Source of the DNA: Lanius collurio
Lineage: Eukaryota; Chordata; Aves; Passeriformes; Laniidae
NCBI GenBank assembly: GCA_020086605.1
Contig: JACBWW010000017.1
Coordinates: 14,437,559-14,501,558 of the forward strand
Direction: 5' to 3'
DNA length: 64,000 bases
The position numbers and the translations under genes were made by a program. Positions 50,743 to 63,545 of this stretch are shown here, piece after piece (within the stretch, counting starts at the first letter, position 1; every line of letters begins with the position of its first letter). The notes beneath the pieces are model-generated. The model was not told the origin of the DNA. It did not search any database and worked only from the letters and a program-made list of their open reading frames with translations.

Positions 50743-51922
50743 CGCTTCGAGTGTTTAATGTGGATTCCCAGGAGTCCTCGGGACGCGGTTTCGCCGTGAC
50801 ACATGCTTATAGTCCCTTGCTTCACGGTTTATCCCGACTCCGAAGAGCTGGTGACGCTGCTTGGAGGGAAACTTTTAAGTCTTTAATGCTGACGAGCCCT
50901 GGGTAGTGGTGGAAAAAGGAATGAGTTATTTCTGCAGACTAAAGGAAAAGGCTACTTTCTCACCCAAAGACACAATTTCTGAAAATTAACAAGCATGTAC
51001 ATTCTGTCTAAAAAAATTTACAAGTTGCTGTATTCATAATTTCATTTTGTGATTTTTCTCCATCTCGTTTCACTCTCTATTTTCAGAGAATTTATGGAAA
51101 AAAAAAAAGTTGAAGCCAACCGTTTTCAGGAGAAATGGATAAAACCTTTCCAGCAGGTAGAGCGCAGCGCAGGCAAACCTCTGTGTGGTCCCCATGGGCA
51201 GAACATCAGCACAGAGGCACATCAGGGGCCCGAGGGGCAACCTCCTCTCTTCTCAGAGCTAGGCTGGTGATGGAGGGAGCTGTGCCGTGTGCTGGAATGA
51301 ATAATAATTCATTCCAGTGTTCTCTTTTGCCAGCCAGGGCTATTTTGGAAGGAATCCTAAGCTGAATTATGAAATCGAATAACATTTTCTACTTGAAATG
51401 CAGCATAATTGCTATCATTAGCTGCAGAAGTAACAGAAAATAGGTAAATATAATAATTTGGGGGCCTCAAAGTCAGGTAGTAATAGGTAAAGAAATTACA
51501 GCTGCTATCGTCTCTTTCTTGTGGTTCCTTTCAGTTAGAAATGCCATTGCTTTCTGCCCACATTTCTTACAATGTTATGCTGCAAGTCTAAATTAGTTCT
51601 ATTTTTATAAGCCATATCATTCTGTTGAAATCATGGCAGAAACTTCCTGGCCTGACACTATGACAAATGTATACCATCATAACTGAAGACCCAGTGGGTC
51701 ATTTTCAGCCATAGGCAAGCCACATGTGAAGGCATCTCATTCCACTTTTAACATCATAACTCCTATACAAAATTTGTGGAGATTTATAGTCATCTTCCTT
51801 GGAAAGCAGCTGTGATGACAAGTCAAGAACCATGTATACTGACTGGTACCTCTGGAGACAAAAGAAATCACGCTGAACTTTGTAACTGGCTGAGTGACTT
51901 TCGATAAAGCCTGACCAGTGGA

Positions 51923-52694
51923 TGTCTTGGGTTTACAATGGTGAGTAGAGTCTCACCCTGGCAGAAAAGGAGGCAAAAAACTTTTGGTAGAGACAAGTCA
52001 CCAGCTTCCCAAAATTCTTCATGGACTTTTCTCTAAACAGAATCAGGCACCACAGTGAGGGGTAGGTGCTTTAATTTAATTTAATGAATTTTAAGAGAGG
52101 ACTGTAAATAGTAAAGGCAAAAATTTGGTTTTAACTCTGTGCTGGGTGTGGCTGGGCTGCAGATACTTTTCTTTATAGCAGCTTGTATGTTGCCATGTTG
52201 TAGGTTTATGACCAAAACAGTGCTGATAATGCCATTGCTAAGCAGTGCTTGCACAATGTCAAGGCCACCTCTGTTTCTCATGCTGTCCTGCCAGGGGGTA
52301 CGCTGGGGGTGGGCAGGAGTTTGGAAAGGGAACACAGCTGCTACAGCTGACCCCAACTGACCAAAGGGTTATTTTATGCAACATCACATCAGGCTCAGCA
52401 ATAAAGCTGGAGGACGATCTTCCCAAGGTAGCTGTTGCCTGGGGACTGGCTGGGCACTTATCTGCTGGTGGAAGGTGCTAAGGTGTTGCCCTTTCAAATC
52501 TTTGGGTTTTTTAAAAACTTTTAACATTTTTTTCATTATTTATTAATGAGTCTTTATCTTGAGCCATTTGTTGCTTTCTCACTTTTCTTTTTCTAATTCT
52601 GCCCTGCATCCATCTGTGGATGTGGAGATACACTGATCAAGCAGCCCACTGCTGCTTAGTTGCTGCTTGGGATCTACTTATCCCAAACCCAACA
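51923..52694 (+). mobile_element. Solo LTR of an avian ERVL-type endogenous retrovirus
   Basis: The element begins TGTCTTGGGTTT and ends AAACCCAACA, matching imperfect inverted LTR ends. Inside, the order of blocks agrees with avian ERVL LTRs as I know them: a ctgacc-caactgaccaaag block, a degraded TATA region (caataaagc, about 52400), a GGGGACTGGCTGG block, then a T-rich 3' part with gtctttatct and tgcttagttgctg. No internal viral coding region is adjacent, so it is a solo LTR left by recombination. No convincing 5-bp target duplication is visible, consistent with age. It lies about 1.1 kb upstream of the CpG island and points away from ARMC3. Confidence 0.75.
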
Positions 52695-53262
52695 ATATCC
52701 ATTGCTGGGAAAACTTGTCTTTTTTTTGTCGTCAATAATGGTAGTTCTTATTGCTATTTCAAGCATAATTCTGGCAACTCCTAGTTGCTTAGATATTTTC
52801 CTTATTTCATATGAATGATCACATAAAAGATATACGATGATGCAGAGTCCATGTGAAAGAAGAGGGACATGGTAATCAGGTGCACATTCACCCTGTGTTT
52901 CAACACACTCACATGGAACAATGGACTTGGCTCTCCTAGAGTGTCTCCTACAGAAGAAAATGCACAGGTAGTCTCAAACACATAGCCAGCCCTTTTTGCA
53001 AATTTTGTGAAGAATGTGAATCCATTTTATGAAACAGACATGAAGGAAGATGGACAACAGCAGATGACCAGGAGAAAGTCGTGCCTGCAGAGCCAGAATA
53101 CAGACTTTGTGTTTTTACTTTCATCTGTTTGCCATGACAAGAGGCAATCAAGCACTGTGTGACAAACATATAATTGCAGCATTTTTACCCGTCTTTTGGC
53201 AAAATTATGCAAATATATCAAGAAAAATATCTTTAAATTTAATTTTGTGAAATATTCTGAAG

Positions 53263-53303
53263 GTGTCATTAAGTAGGAATGTAGTGTCATTAAGTAGGAT
53301 GTA
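53263..53303. repeat. Two-copy tandem duplication of about 21 bp
   Basis: GTGTCATTAAGTAGGAATGTA is followed at once by the same unit lacking one A. It is a recent local slippage event. Confidence 0.9.
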
Positions 53304-53383
53304 CTAATAAGGAGAGAAAGGGGCAGAGCTAATGAGAACAGCTACAAGATGTCATGAAAATTCACAACAAATAGTCACAAATG

Positions 53384-53527
53384 ACAGAATCCACAGAATC
53401 ACAGAATATTTTGAGTTGGGAGGGATTCAAAAGCGTCATTGGGCCCAGCTCTTGGCCCTGCACATGACAGCCCCAAGAGTAACAGCATGGGTCTGAAAGC
53501 ATTGTCCTAACACTTCCTGAACACAGT
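53384..53527 (-). mobile_element. CR1 3'-end fragment
   Basis: It contains 'cacagaatcacagaatattt', 'tgagttgggagggattcaaa' and 'agctcttggccctgcacatg'. It is the same subfamily as 46934-47712 but shorter and more diverged. Confidence 0.85.
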
Positions 53528-56500
53528 ATTTTATTGAAATACAATTTTTTTTGTAACACTAAAAAATAAGCAAACCAAAATAATACATTTTGTATTAAAG
53601 ACAGGAGATTATGGAATTAAAGAACTTTCTAGAGACTCAATACCTAATAAAGTGAAAAAGGACTTAATTAACTACAAGAACTTCATTAATTAAACATTTT
53701 AATGAAATTTCATGACTAAACTTTTGATAAAGCCACTATAGAATTTGTGTGCTGTCCTATGAAGGCACAGAGCCAATCAGTTTGATTAATTTAAAGCTTC
53801 TGAAAAAAAAAAGAACAAGTATGGATTAGAAACATATTTGAAAGAATATTAGGGAGCAACATTTTAAAACATTTAAAATATTTAATTTCAAAAGGGATTT
53901 AAATGGATAAGCTACTACCAAATTAAAGTACTTGTTGAATTTAAGTGTTGGAAATTTGCATGTGAAGTGTTTGAAATTATCTTTCTGCTTTTACTGGAAG
54001 TGCCACTGTGGGAGTAATTTCTCATTTCCTGAAACATCAGAAGTAGAATTACTATTTGCTGGATTGCTTGTATGAAATAATTCTTTTTTTTCCATTAAAA
54101 AAAAATCAATCATAATTTATGCTTTACGAAACACCTGATGACATACAGTACAAACAGTCTTGTCATATAACTTGTTTTATGTCAGTCTCAAAAGACACTT
54201 AAAAGGAACTTTCCTTTTCTGACAAGAAGCAGCTGGCTTAAGGAGTGATGAATTTACAACACATCATCTTGGCATTTCAGTTTTCTATATTACTTCACAC
54301 ATTAAATTACTCAGTATCAATGTGAATGGACCTCTTTCTCTAGGGAAAAAAAAAGGGAAATCAAAATGGAGAGCAAGCTTTTCCTCCTTCTGGCTTGCAA
54401 GTGAGATTTTTAAGTCTTCATTTTTCATAGGCACCCTGCCTAAACCAAGTGTATGCTGTGGGCATACTGAAAAATGCGCCCCCAAAGTAGTTGTATTCTT
54501 TTCTATAAAACAAAAAAATTAAATTCATTAATTTGAACTTTTAGCAAATAGTATAGCTCTACCATTTAGAAACTGATGACTTGCAACCGCAGCTTGTACC
54601 TAGACCTCAGTGCTGCTCATGGTTTGTCACATCAGTGGATGTGTATGTATGTACTCAATAGCTTCCAAGACTCTCAGAAGAGAACAGGTGGTTCAGCAGT
54701 GAAAGCTTTACATCAAGATTTGAGACCACAAAACTTTCTGTATAATCCTGAATAAACTGCATAAAATGAAATCAATTTAGTTGTTTAACAGAAATGACCA
54801 AATACTTTAGTATTTCTATAGTTGAATTTCTGCCTGTGAAACTGGGAGCTTCTGAAGTTCTCATCATACACAGTGTTTTGAGATGAAATTCATTAAGGTA
54901 CTCAAAAATTGTTGCTGGAGCAGGTAAGCATTACAGAATCAGGAAGGGCATGCTTAAGCAGTACCTGAGAAATCGATAGGTGGCACACTTGTTTCTTAGG
55001 GCATATGTATCCCCAGAAAATGAGATTCTGTTTTACATCACCATGACTATCCCATTTTTTGTTTTTAAAAAAGAGTAGTTTAGGAGTGACTACTGTCAGC
55101 TAACATAAATGAATATATACAAGTGAGGTTTTATCTAAAGTGGTATTTGAAAACTGTAGATGTTAAAGGATGACTGCAAGGAATGACTGAAGGAAGGGAA
55201 GAAACTGAAGAAATTTTTTGACCTTACATCTAATACAGATCAGATAATTCTGCCTAAATATTTTCACATGTCTTAGCAAATATATTTTATACCTTGTTCT
55301 CCCAAGACATAGGTCCTTTTAAAGGCTAAACTGAATCACTTCTCAGGGATACTGTTAAGTGTCGTCCTGGACAGATTGTTTGATATTGGGTGTTCTCAGT
55401 GGCCACAATCTCCTGTGCTGATGAAGAAATACACAGATTGTATTTAAAAAAACTGAGACTTCTCTTGCCCAAATTTCAATGTACAGCTTCATTCTTCAAA
55501 GATTAAATATTCTGTAGTGTACTCAGAACAAATCATGCTGCATTGTTTCCATTCTTGTAACAGCACTGATCCTCTGAAGCCTTGCCAAAGGCTCTATTTC
55601 TGCAAGGAATGACAACTCTGTTCTTGCATTTGAAGGCTAGAGTCACAAAATATAGAAGACAGTTTAATGAATATTTTTAATTTGATTCAATACTGCAGCA
55701 TTCAAAATGAGAATCATTCTCTATCAAAGTCTTTACTCTTCTAATTATAAATTTAGGATTCTCAGAATTTGAGGGTTAGGTCCCTTTCTTTCTCTTCCTA
55801 GGTTTCTTTCAGATTCGGAGGGGAAATTGAGCAATTTTTTCACTTTTCTTCAGTTCCTCTTCATTGATCTATTCTGTAATTTACATAACTCTCTCAACTC
55901 AAAAAACAGTAGAGAGTACACAGTTACAGTTGCATTTTCCTGTTTCTCACTGTTCAACTTTAAAAACTTAAGGCAAAAAAACCCTGCAGCTGAGAGAAAA
56001 AAAAATCCCTATGTAGAGACTTTTTTTTTTAAATTTGGAAAACAGAAAAGAAACAAACATTTTAAAGCTTGAGGTTATGTACATGAGTCAAATGAATAAA
56101 TTTTCCTGAGAAAGACACTCGTTTGGATGAAAGTCCTGTTGTGTTGTTTCGGGTTTTTTAAACTGGAAGTTCCCTTTGTGTCCAGAAAATGGGTTCAGAA
56201 ATGAGAAATCTTATCTCTTTATTTAAAATATTTTAAGCTGTCAGTCTGTATATCACTTTTAATTATTATTTATTACATTCTTTGCTTTTACTTGTACCTT
56301 TGGTCTCTCAGTTGTCCTTTCCGATGTTAAGTTGTGAGAGTATTTCAATAACTTGTTACTATTGCAAAAAGTCAGATACATGTATTTAAGGATATCTAAG
56401 TATTTTCAAGCTGCTTTCTTCCCTTTTCCCATCACAGGGGAATTTTTATAAAATTCAGAGCATCTATGTGTTCCCACACCCTACAAATGCTTGTTTTGGA

Positions 56501-56662
56501 GTGTTTTTGCCAGACTCACACCAGAGATGAGAATCCAGCATCTTGCTGGCCAACTCCTAAATGAGCCCATGGGTAAATTAGAAGCACCCAGCAGTGCTGT
56601 CTCTGAAGCCTGGTTGCAGTGCCCGGCCTTACTGTTAGAGCAGTGTAATTCACATTTTCAAT

Positions 56663-56688
56663 TAGATCTAGATATAGCTCTAGATCTA
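56663..56688. repeat. Perfect 10-bp inverted repeat
   Basis: TAGATCTAGA and TCTAGATCTA flank a 6-base spacer. Each arm contains the palindrome AGATCT. It lies in upstream intergenic DNA. Confidence 0.9.
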
Positions 56689-59600
56689 TCACCCAAGCTC
56701 TTACATTTTTGCGCCTAAAAATGCTAGACAAAGTGGAAGAGGAGCAGAAAAAACAAGATAAGTTGTTCTTTGGTCAGTGACCTTGAACTGCATGGAAACT
56801 TGTTCTTACTTTAAACTTTTGCTTTTGCTTGAAACGGTTTTTGCTTGAAGTTATTTAGAATTTCACATATTTCTGAGGTCAATTACTATCCAGTTCTTGA
56901 TTTGGCATTATTTGTGTTGAAAATTACCTTGGCATATTGCCAAAATGTTACCTGTTTCTGGGTGTTAGGAAATTGATCATCAGTCCAGTCGTTTTAGGTA
57001 TTTGTCAGAGTGCATTCAGGAGTTTTGGTAGGATTTCTGCACAGAATTGTTTCAGAGCTGTGTGTAGTTTAGGATATTGGATAAGATGCTAACTAACATT
57101 TCCTGCAACACAGTCCTCCTTTGTCTTCTGCTTTTCCTGTGTTCATTTAGGAGTCATTGGATCTTGCACTCCCTTTGACTCTAGAAGAATTGCAGTTTTT
57201 GTACTTGCCCATTCCTAATTCCTGAGTATATATGTACTAATGCACCTTTTGCTATGCTTAACTCAGAATAGAACTAAATGCTGGGTGGTTTTGCAAAATC
57301 ACTGTTGTCCAGAACAGCAATAATTTGAGGTCAGTTGCCTTACATGGTTCATCTATAGAGCAGAGCAGAAACTTTTCAAGGAGCTTGGGAAGTCCAGACT
57401 TGAGGATATGGTTTCCAATGCAGAGAGTAATGGTATTGAAAAAGGCTTTAGAGTTTATAATTGTGTTTTGTTACCTTCCTTATCATTAGTGAGATAGACA
57501 AATTACTGTACATAGATGGAACAAGGTCTGTCTTTGTGGTACCTGAGGATCTTGTTCTTTACACTATTCAGATTCAGGAACTGTCTTGCAGAATTAAAGC
57601 AGGAATGAGAAGGGGAAGGATGCAAGCCAGAGAGTTCATGAGTTTTAGTTCCTGATGCAAGACACATGAAGCTGAGCACACTCAAACCACGGTGCTCAGA
57701 AGCATTCCCTTTTTATTTGAGCTCTTTTTACAAAGATGACTGAAGATGTGCTGTATTTATGATTATTTATTTTCTAAACTTTTAAATCTGTATACTAGCA
57801 CTGCTTTTCATTGCTTGCTGGTTTGTTGTGGTAGAGTGTTAAACCTGAGGAAGTAGGAAAGAAGCTTGCTTTCTTACAAAGGGAAATCAGATTTTAAAAG
57901 CATTTACAAAGGGATGGCTTGGTGTCTGCTTGCAGACTTTCTGGCATATTTTAAATTTGGCCTCCATAAAATTCTACTGGATGTCTTTTAGTCTGCTGAT
58001 ATCATTGTGTGTATTTCATAGCTCATGTAAAATTAGACAAAGATTAATATGATCATTTTTTTTCTTGTTCAGCCCAACTTTTGAAATATTTTTGATTGCA
58101 ATAGCAGGTCATGCAGCCCATGCAGTTAAGCAATGGGTTAACTGCTTCCTTGTGACAGTTCCTCAGTTGCTATAGATTAGCAGAGCTGACTTCAGCAGAA
58201 CCAGGTCTATTTCCAGCAGCTCAGGATATGGTCTCTTGAGCTATATTACAATTAAACAAACTTGTTCAATTAGCAACAATTACTTTTGACAGTGAAAGGA
58301 TAATAGAGGATTTTGCTTACAGGTGTCTCCCTTTGATCTTAGTCCATTGAACCATTTAATGATTCTGTTTGGTTTGGTGCTGCAAGCTATCAACTAGACA
58401 AAAAAAAAAATTAGTTCTATCATTTTCAAAGGCTTGGCCTTTAAATGTTCATGCCTAAATCTATTTGTGTGTGACTCAAGAGACAGTAGCAGCAAGAAGA
58501 GCTGCAGTGAAAAACAGCAAAATGAGAAGAGTTGTGAGGTGCACAGAGAAGGCTGAAATAGATTGCTTGATGACAACAAAGCTCAGAGAAATAAATCAAA
58601 GAATGGTTTTGCTTGTTCTGTTGGATTTTCCTGTATTTGTGCAGGGGGCAGGGACATATGCTTAGGATTACAGCTAATGTGCCTTTCAAACAAAAAAAGT
58701 CATTCTCTAGGGTTTTATATTTTCTATTCTCAGAACTTGTGAATTCAATGTTGAAATTATTAGCAATTTATGGGAAAAGATAAATCTTCCCTCAAGTCCC
58801 CCTGACTGGACCTAAAGAATCTAGATGCAATATTTCCCCAAATGACAGCTTGATGCCATCCTTATCTCTAGCTACCTCAGCCTGGTGGCATACTATATTA
58901 AAAAAAGGCTGAGAGTAGCATAGTTACTGAAGACCAACACAAACATACTGTCATTCTTTAGAACAAGTATTTAATATTTGGCAGACCTATAGATAGCTAC
59001 AACTTATTTTCAGTAATACTTCATGCCCATGTCTGTTGTCTTACTTCACTGTCATGAATAGTAAATCTGTGCACAGTAAGTCATAATGAATCATGCTTAT
59101 TAGCAATTAGTATCTGATAAAATTTCAAGTTTATTAGAAAATTGAAACGACCGGTAAGGATTTATATATTCATATAAATTACATTTAGCATTATTCATAA
59201 TATTCAGTTCCGTCTTTCTCAGAATAATATGGAAACCCTATCACAATGATTAACTATATGTGTTTCTTTATTATTCTGACAGGTTTATCAGAGCAGCCTA
59301 TTTCAGATTTCTGTAAATTATAATAATATATAACAGGCAGGCTAGATAAGAAAGGATAAACATCTTCATGAGGGAAAATTTGAATAGTTATATATTATAT
59401 TTGGTAAGACAGAGATCTCATTGGAAAGAAAGATGAGGAAAAAATTATAACAATTTCAAGGCCATAGACAATTTTAACTACAGATTCTTCTTCTTTTTCC
59501 ACTTGGCAACCATTATATTAGATATGGCTTAGGGAGATCAAACATAAATAGAAAACAGGAAGCTCTTTCACATTGCAGGCGACTGTAATGGGTATTGCAA

Positions 59601-62600
59601 ACAAAACCTAGTCATTTTTATTTGTCCCTTTCATTGTGCTAATGAGACTCTCTTGCTTATAAAAGGGTTTCACTTGGCTATTGAGCTTTCTGCCAGTTTA
59701 GAAATTGGCTAGTACTATATAGTTGCATTGTATGTTTTAGCACCTGTTGTTATGGTCATTACTCAGGGGTAGTGACAATTGCCCTTTGGTCTTTTGTACA
59801 TGTTGTTCTTTCCAGCCTCTCTATGGCTTATTGTTTTTCGGGCTCTGAACCTGTCATCTTCTCAGCCTGAATAATTTTCTCGCTGTAGGACAGTTAGTGT
59901 CTCATCAGTCAAATACTTCACTCTGGAAGTGATTTATTCAGAGCTGTGGGGCTTTACAAAACTATCAAGATCACTTTCCTGAATGACACAAATGATACCA
60001 TTACTAAATATAATACAGAGGGTTTTATTGCACTGTCTGCTTCATAATAAACTGCAAGTTCTGTGCATTCCATTGTATCAAATATCAGTGCTTTCAGTCC
60101 TATTTATTTCAGTACCTGTGAGAATGCTGTGTGAGGCCAAGGGACAGAGGGAGTGCCGAGTGATGGGCTAACATGCAGCTGGTAAATTGGGCTGCATCCA
60201 GAGAGCACCATCCCCTAGCAGGACCTCTGTGAGCAGAAGGCTCCATTAAGATGGCATGGGCTTGCTACAGCTTCATTCCTGCTCCATGATCTCATGCACC
60301 AAATCAAAGGATCTGTGTAAGAGCTGAATATATGTGTGTATTGGATCCCCAGCTGCAAGAGAAGGCCATGCAGGAGCCAACTGTGGGAGCCCTGCAAGCA
60401 GTGTGAAATACTTGGCAAGTCTGAGTCTAAATTCAGTTATGCAATGGATGTGATTGCCACACACTAGCATCTTGTACATTCACTCCAATCTTTTGGGTAA
60501 AAAAGAGAGAAGGCTGTAACCATGTTGTGCTTATTATGCCAGAAGCAGCATACAGCAAGAAAATCAGCACCGCCAGATATTTTCAATTTCTCTGCTAAGG
60601 AAGGAGAGAATATGGCAACAACATCCCCCAAAAAAATAGAGATTGTTATAACAAGTCACCTAAATCCAGAAAAGAATTCTTTACTATAAGTAAAATGAGG
60701 GGTTATACTTCATGTCAGAATGCTTTTATGAAACTGGTCATAGCTGTCAAGTTCAATCTGTAGTTAATATATTGTGCTGAATAATGATTATGTGGATGCA
60801 TTTGGGGATATTTTGGTGAATTCAATATGCAAATATTCTGACCAATGTAGACAGTATTATTAAAGATTTTTCCTGTAATTATATTCTGAGTTATGCCGTT
60901 ATTTATGGTCTAGGACCTTGTAGTTGTCTGATAAACAAGGATGTCTATAGTTTTGATTAACACTACCTTCATTTTCTCGAAACAATAAGTTTTTTGTCCT
61001 CCTCCTCTATGCTATTTTGAACTTTGCAATGAAAAGTTTCAAGCAAAAAGATGACCAAAAATATAGGAAGTTAGCAATGCTCCCCTCTTTTGCTAAGAGA
61101 ATCAGATGCACATCTCAGTTCCAGTCAGTGGGTTTGAGCTCTGTTGACCGTGTAGTTTGAGGTCTAGCCACAAATATTTCTAACTTCCCATTAGGCAGAG
61201 AGTTCAGTAAAATCTTAATGTATTAGTTGCATTACTAATCTTCCCTTACTGAAACTGTTGTTTGTCAGACCATTTTAAGAATGATTTTGGTTTCCTGTGT
61301 TGATGTATCTGTCCTGAATTTATTTCTTCTCTTTTTATATAGAATAATATAAACCAAACATCAGTTTTTAGACAGCTGATTGTCAGTCCAAAATTGTCAG
61401 AGGCAGTACAAAAGGAGATATAATTATTTGTAGTTTTTATCCTAAAGATATGAAACTTGCAGTGTTGTTGTCTAGTAAGGAGTTCCACGTTTTCTAACAA
61501 CATTGTAGCCAGATAGTTGGAGACAAGTATTCCATAACTTGCAGCTTGATATCCAGCTTGACTGACAGAATTCTTTAAAATCATGGTCTAAACACACTCC
61601 AAAAGATTGGAAAGAGTGTGAGAAACAATCAAAATGTAGATCTTTCCAGGAAAATATAACCCATACTTGTATCACATGTATTTAAGGGTTATAACTGATT
61701 ACCAGGTTTGGCTGTTAGTTGGCAGAGCAGGTGCTATGTGCTTCAGGACAAAACTTGAAGGATTATAGGTTGTGCCAACGATGGCAGGGACTAGCCTCAC
61801 CAGCACTGAAAGCACTTTCCATTCCAGCATGCCAAGAACTGGTATACCCAACATTTGAAACTCAATACCTGATGGCAATTTGTTTGTTGTTGTTGTTCCA
61901 TTGGATTTCTTACAATTTTATTTTAATAATTTCAGTGTATTTTGTAGAGTTGTTTCCTTTGTTTATTATTTATTGTTTTACAAGTTACATACAAACTACG
62001 GGCTAGGGCTTCCAATTTAGTTGCCTCTATTTGAAGGTGCTCCATATCTTTTCAGACACCCCAGAGGATCTCAGGAATCCTCAAATAGCTGCCAAATGTA
62101 GTGTATGATTAGTTCTGTTTCTGTACTGCCAAGATAGAGGCCATGGCAGGTTTGAAAGAAACTAGAATATTTCAAAGAGATCACAAGGTGCCTGTGTACA
62201 AGTATGTGAATCAAACCTTTGTGATGGAATTTATTTGGCAGAATTGTGTATTTATGTAGAGCACAACGTCCTACAAAGTCTTCCCCAAAAACGCAATCAT
62301 CAAAATGCCTAAAGACTGATGGACAGAAAATGAATTTAGATTAAAAGCCTTCACAGTATTTTATTGTTGTTACTGAGACTCTTGTAAAACATGTCCCATA
62401 TCTGTGGGATTTCATATACTTTGAAAAACTGCTTTAATTATTTATATTGTTATCTAGACTCATGTAATTATTTAATTGAACTGAATTTTTGACATACCGT
62501 ATTCTGCATATTCCCTAATCTTCTAATCTATATCACGTCATTTTAAAGAAAGATACTGACAAACACCACGACCCTTCCAGCTATGCATCATCTGGCAGCT

Positions 62601-63149
62601 TTTTCAAAAAATCACAATAATTGAACTCTGTGCAGAAGAATATGGAAGGCTGGAAGGCATTTATGCACCAGTTCAGAAGGACTGGTCACGGCCTATGATT
62701 TGCCGTGCAGATCTGCCAGCACAGGCAGATCCCAGTGGCAGAATCCGACAAATGGACAAGTGAATCTCCTGTGCTGTGGGGAGAGATAAGAAATGCTGTG
62801 ATGAGACACAAAAATGCAGTAATATCAGAATTGTGTCCAGGGAATATCATAACCACTGTATCTTGTATATACTCCATGGTGGGGGGGCAGGAAGGAATAT
62901 GTATAACAGATGGCCTGAAAGCAGCAGTTTTGAATTAATCAGGATGCAGGATTATGAGGATCTAGATGACAGATTTAGTGTATAGATGCAGATGTAGAAG
63001 CTAGATATGAGAGGTATTACTGTGGTAGGAGTAGCAACCCCTGCACATAGGCTTAGAATTTAGTTGGAAAGTCACTGGAGTTATTGGAGGTCACCACATA
63101 AAGCCCCTTGCTCAAAGCAGAATCAGCTTTCAAGTTGCTGTGGGTAGTC

Positions 63150-63545
63150 CTGCCGAAGTCTGAGTCTCTTTAAGGATGGATTCCTGCTCTTTCTGGGCAA
63201 CCTGTTCCTGTCCTTAGGTACTCTCACAGGGGAATTTTTTCTGTATTGCCTCAGAATTCCCTTTATTGCAGCCTGATTGTTGTCTTTTCCTTGTGCAGCT
63301 CTGAGAAGAGTCTGGTTTTATCTTTCCTGTAAACCCAGCAAAGCAGAAACTGGATTCCCACTTAGTCATCTCTCCTCCAGACTGAAGAAACTGAGATACC
63401 TAAGCTCCTTTTATATTGTGTTTCTGGTCCCTTAAACATCCTGGTGTCTGTCTGCAGGGCTTGGTCCGTCGTGCCCATGTTGTTCTTGTGCTGGGGTTGC
63501 CAAAAGTGGACATGAGTGTTGAATGGAGGGGCCCACTCCCTTCTG
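63150..63545 (-). mobile_element. Degraded CR1 fragment
   Basis: Blocks 'tctgggcaacctgttcctgt', 'gcagctctgagaagagtctg' and 'gggttgccaaaagtggacat' follow the order of a reverse-strand CR1 3' region, with many substitutions and gaps. Confidence 0.65.

Larger units (their letters stand above)
50360..50790 (-). promoter_or_regulatory. CpG island, probable ARMC3 promoter
   Basis: This is the only GC- and CpG-dense stretch in 64 kb, with many CG dinucleotides between about 50365 and 50720. It lies upstream of the start-codon exon on the correct side. It contains a 15-bp tandem repeat (50641-50691) and X-box-like motifs. No TATA box is evident, as is usual for CpG promoters. It could also drive divergent transcription to the right, but I see no gene there. 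Confidence 0.65.
50302..50800 (-). other. ARMC3: Candidate non-coding first exon of ARMC3
   Basis: A 5'-UTR exon is required upstream of 38514. On the minus strand a perfect GTAAGT donor begins at 50301, just downstream of a CpG island, so an exon could run from an unknown start near 50.6-50.8 kb to 50302. A second possible donor (GTGCGT, exon end 50426) also exists. Without transcript data neither end is certain. A GC-rich 157-codon open frame (50825-50352, minus) overlaps it but has no recognisable protein content. Confidence 0.35.

Noticed and set aside
50352..50825. 157-codon open frame on the minus strand inside the CpG island
   Set aside because: It is Ala/Arg/Gly/Pro-rich from GC content, partly made of the 15-bp tandem repeat (RLPQA units), and has no recognisable domain. 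It is more likely 5' UTR and promoter sequence than a gene.
51049..51365. Open frames just right of the CpG island as a possible divergent gene
   Set aside because: They are short, with no recognisable protein and no clear exon structure. I see no support for a bidirectional partner.
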